DNA of 64,000 nucleotides from Metabacillus litoralis (GTDB lineage Bacteria > Bacillota > Bacilli > Bacillales > Bacillaceae): assembly GCF_020524045.1 (NCBI RefSeq), contig NZ_JAIVKL010000001.1, forward strand, positions 620,001 to 684,000, in the 5' to 3' direction. Shown piece after piece: positions 63,056-64,000 of the stretch (position 1 is its first letter; the number at the start of each line of letters is the position of its first letter). The translations under genes and the position numbers were made by a program. The notes under the pieces are model-generated. The model saw only the letters and a program-made list of their open reading frames with translations. It ran no database searches and was not told where the DNA came from.

Positions 63056-63274
63056 ATGATTAATTATTTTTTAACATTTAGTTTACAAAAAAACAAACCA
63101 ATTACCATCATTTATCTATCAAATGATGGTAAAGTTTCACAAAGAAAGGTCTTGGTAAAAAAGATCGGCCATGACAAAATGATTGCCTATTGTTTTCTTC
63201 GTCATCATATCCGAACTTTTACATTAAATAACGTTTTATCAGCTGATCATACTGCAAAATCCACTGCAGTATAA
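63056..63274 (+). CDS. 72-residue WYL-like small protein
   Basis: Begins MINYFLTFSLQKNKPITIIY and continues with SNDGKVSQRKVLVKKI, then IAYCFLRHHIRTFTLNNVLSA. The pattern of I-Y-x-S..., YCxLR and RTFxLxxI is that of the C-terminal part of WYL domains, found alone in some small Bacillus proteins. AAAGGTG precedes ATG 63056. A TATAAT (63010-63015) lies upstream, with a LexA-box-like GAATGTATGTTC just before it. Confidence 0.6.
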   Translation: MINYFLTFSLQKNKPITIIYLSNDGKVSQRKVLVKKIGHDKMIAYCFLRHHIRTFTLNNVLSADHTAKSTAV

Positions 63275-63617
63275 AGCTATAAAGCTCACCTTCATTTTGC
63301 TTTCACATTTAGTTATTTGCTCACTTAAAAAAGTTTCAAATACAAATAAAAGGATTTCAAAATTCTAGTTAATAAAACTGGCTCACAACATTCTAACTAG
63401 AACTATAGGGAGGAGCTTTTTCCTTTCAATTGTCAATACGACTTTAAAAATCTCTCACTATTTAAACAAATCCTGCACTAAAAAACCCTCAACTACATAT
63501 ACATACTTAGCTCTAAAAAAATCATTATTAAATAGTTTATACACAGGTTTTTACAAATAACGATATGGGTATTACATAAGTAGCGCGCTACTACTTTGAC
63601 ACCTAAGAAATCCATAA

Positions 63618-63689
63618 TGACGCTTTATAAAAGTGGCGCGGCCTAGGAGCCGCAACGATATAAGAGAGGTAGGGCTTATATCTGCGTCA
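63618..63689. other. orphan three-way-junction RNA or DNA element
   Basis: TGACGC (63618-63623) pairs with GCGTCA (63684-63689), closing two perfect hairpins: GCGGC-CTAGGA-GCCGC and GATATAAG-(10)-CTTATATC. It is GC-richer than its surroundings. A 14-bp palindrome, AGTAGCGCGCTACT, lies just upstream at 63579-63592. No ORF or known riboswitch was recognised in 63275-63795. Confidence 0.45.
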
Positions 63690-63795
63690 AGTAAAAAGGA
63701 TTTAAAAGTTGATAATATGAAACCTTCTATAAACAATACATACTTAGGTTAAGGAACTGATCAAATGCTGTTTCTTGACTTAGCGATGAGTAAAA

Positions 63796-63823
63796 GAGGC
63801 TGACTTCATATGAAGTCAGCCTC
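63796..63823 (-). terminator. pfkA terminator
   Basis: A perfect 28-base palindrome, GAGGCTGACTTCA/TGAAGTCAGCCTC around TA, followed by TTTTAC on the minus strand. Confidence 0.85.
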
Positions 63824-63838
63824 TATCTATTTATTGAA

Positions 63839-64000
<162 letters not shown>

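Overview
The window reads as low-GC chromosomal DNA of an endospore-forming, motile member of the Bacillaceae that is not Bacillus subtilis itself but shares its gene order. Read from right to left it follows the B. subtilis arc glcT-ptsG-ptsH-ptsI-splA-splB-ykwC/ykwB-pbpH-kinA-patA-cheV-ykyB-ykuC-ykuD-ykuE-ykuF-ykuI-ykuJ. Sporulation genes (splAB, a kinA-type kinase with a sigma-H-like promoter, ykuD, a likely coat protein) and a cheV with a sigma-D-like promoter support a sporulating, swimming organism. Symbols rest on recognisable sequence plus this synteny; no database search was run.

Layout. (1) 1-7 kb: ykuJ, a small zinc-ribbon protein, a glutaredoxin, a Fur-box promoter driving a short unannotated RNA, ykuI, a fadH-like reductase and the Tat-exported phosphoesterase ykuE. 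(2) 7.5-27.5 kb: signalling. It holds a PAS-PAS-GGDEF-EAL protein, a polyphosphate kinase/exopolyphosphatase pair, ykuD, ykuC, an HD-GYP protein, ykyB, a SpoT-like HD hydrolase, cheV, a DUF1906-type protein, an NCS2 purine permease, a KinB-like histidine kinase and a degenerate GGDEF protein. (3) 27.8-33.9 kb: a Pro/Gly-rich probable coat protein, small ORFs, corA, patA and kinA. (4) 34.2-46.7 kb: an insertion, relative to B. subtilis, of a leftward acyl-CoA catabolism cluster: two acyl-CoA dehydrogenases, two crotonases, 3-hydroxyacyl-CoA dehydrogenase, thioesterase, acyl-CoA ligase, SDR, quinone reductase, an aminoglycoside-phosphotransferase-like kinase, a ComB-type phosphatase, a TetR regulator and an SDR pseudogene. 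(5) 47-60.5 kb: pbpH, ykwB/ykwC, an S66 peptidase, a divergent SDR, splBA, and the glucose PTS operon under GlcT antitermination. (6) 60.6-64 kb: small secreted proteins, a type I toxin-antitoxin locus, a GGCTGGGACATAA-ended repeat, an orphan structured element and the C-terminus of a 6-phosphofructokinase.

Intergenic space is unusually rich in short palindromic repeats. Family 1 is about 160 bp with imperfect AGGCT(G/C)TTTTC inverted ends and has at least seven recognisable copies plus two decayed ones. Family 2 is about 185-270 bp with AGGCTnTGTTAAA ends around a GC-rich core. Copies are nested and chimeric in places. The most interesting items are the TxpA/BsrG-like toxin with an antisense RNA near 61.7 kb, the ACAD10/11-like kinase-plus-dehydrogenase pair in the acyl-CoA cluster (possibly 4-hydroxyacid catabolism), and the Fur-controlled RNA near 1.8 kb.
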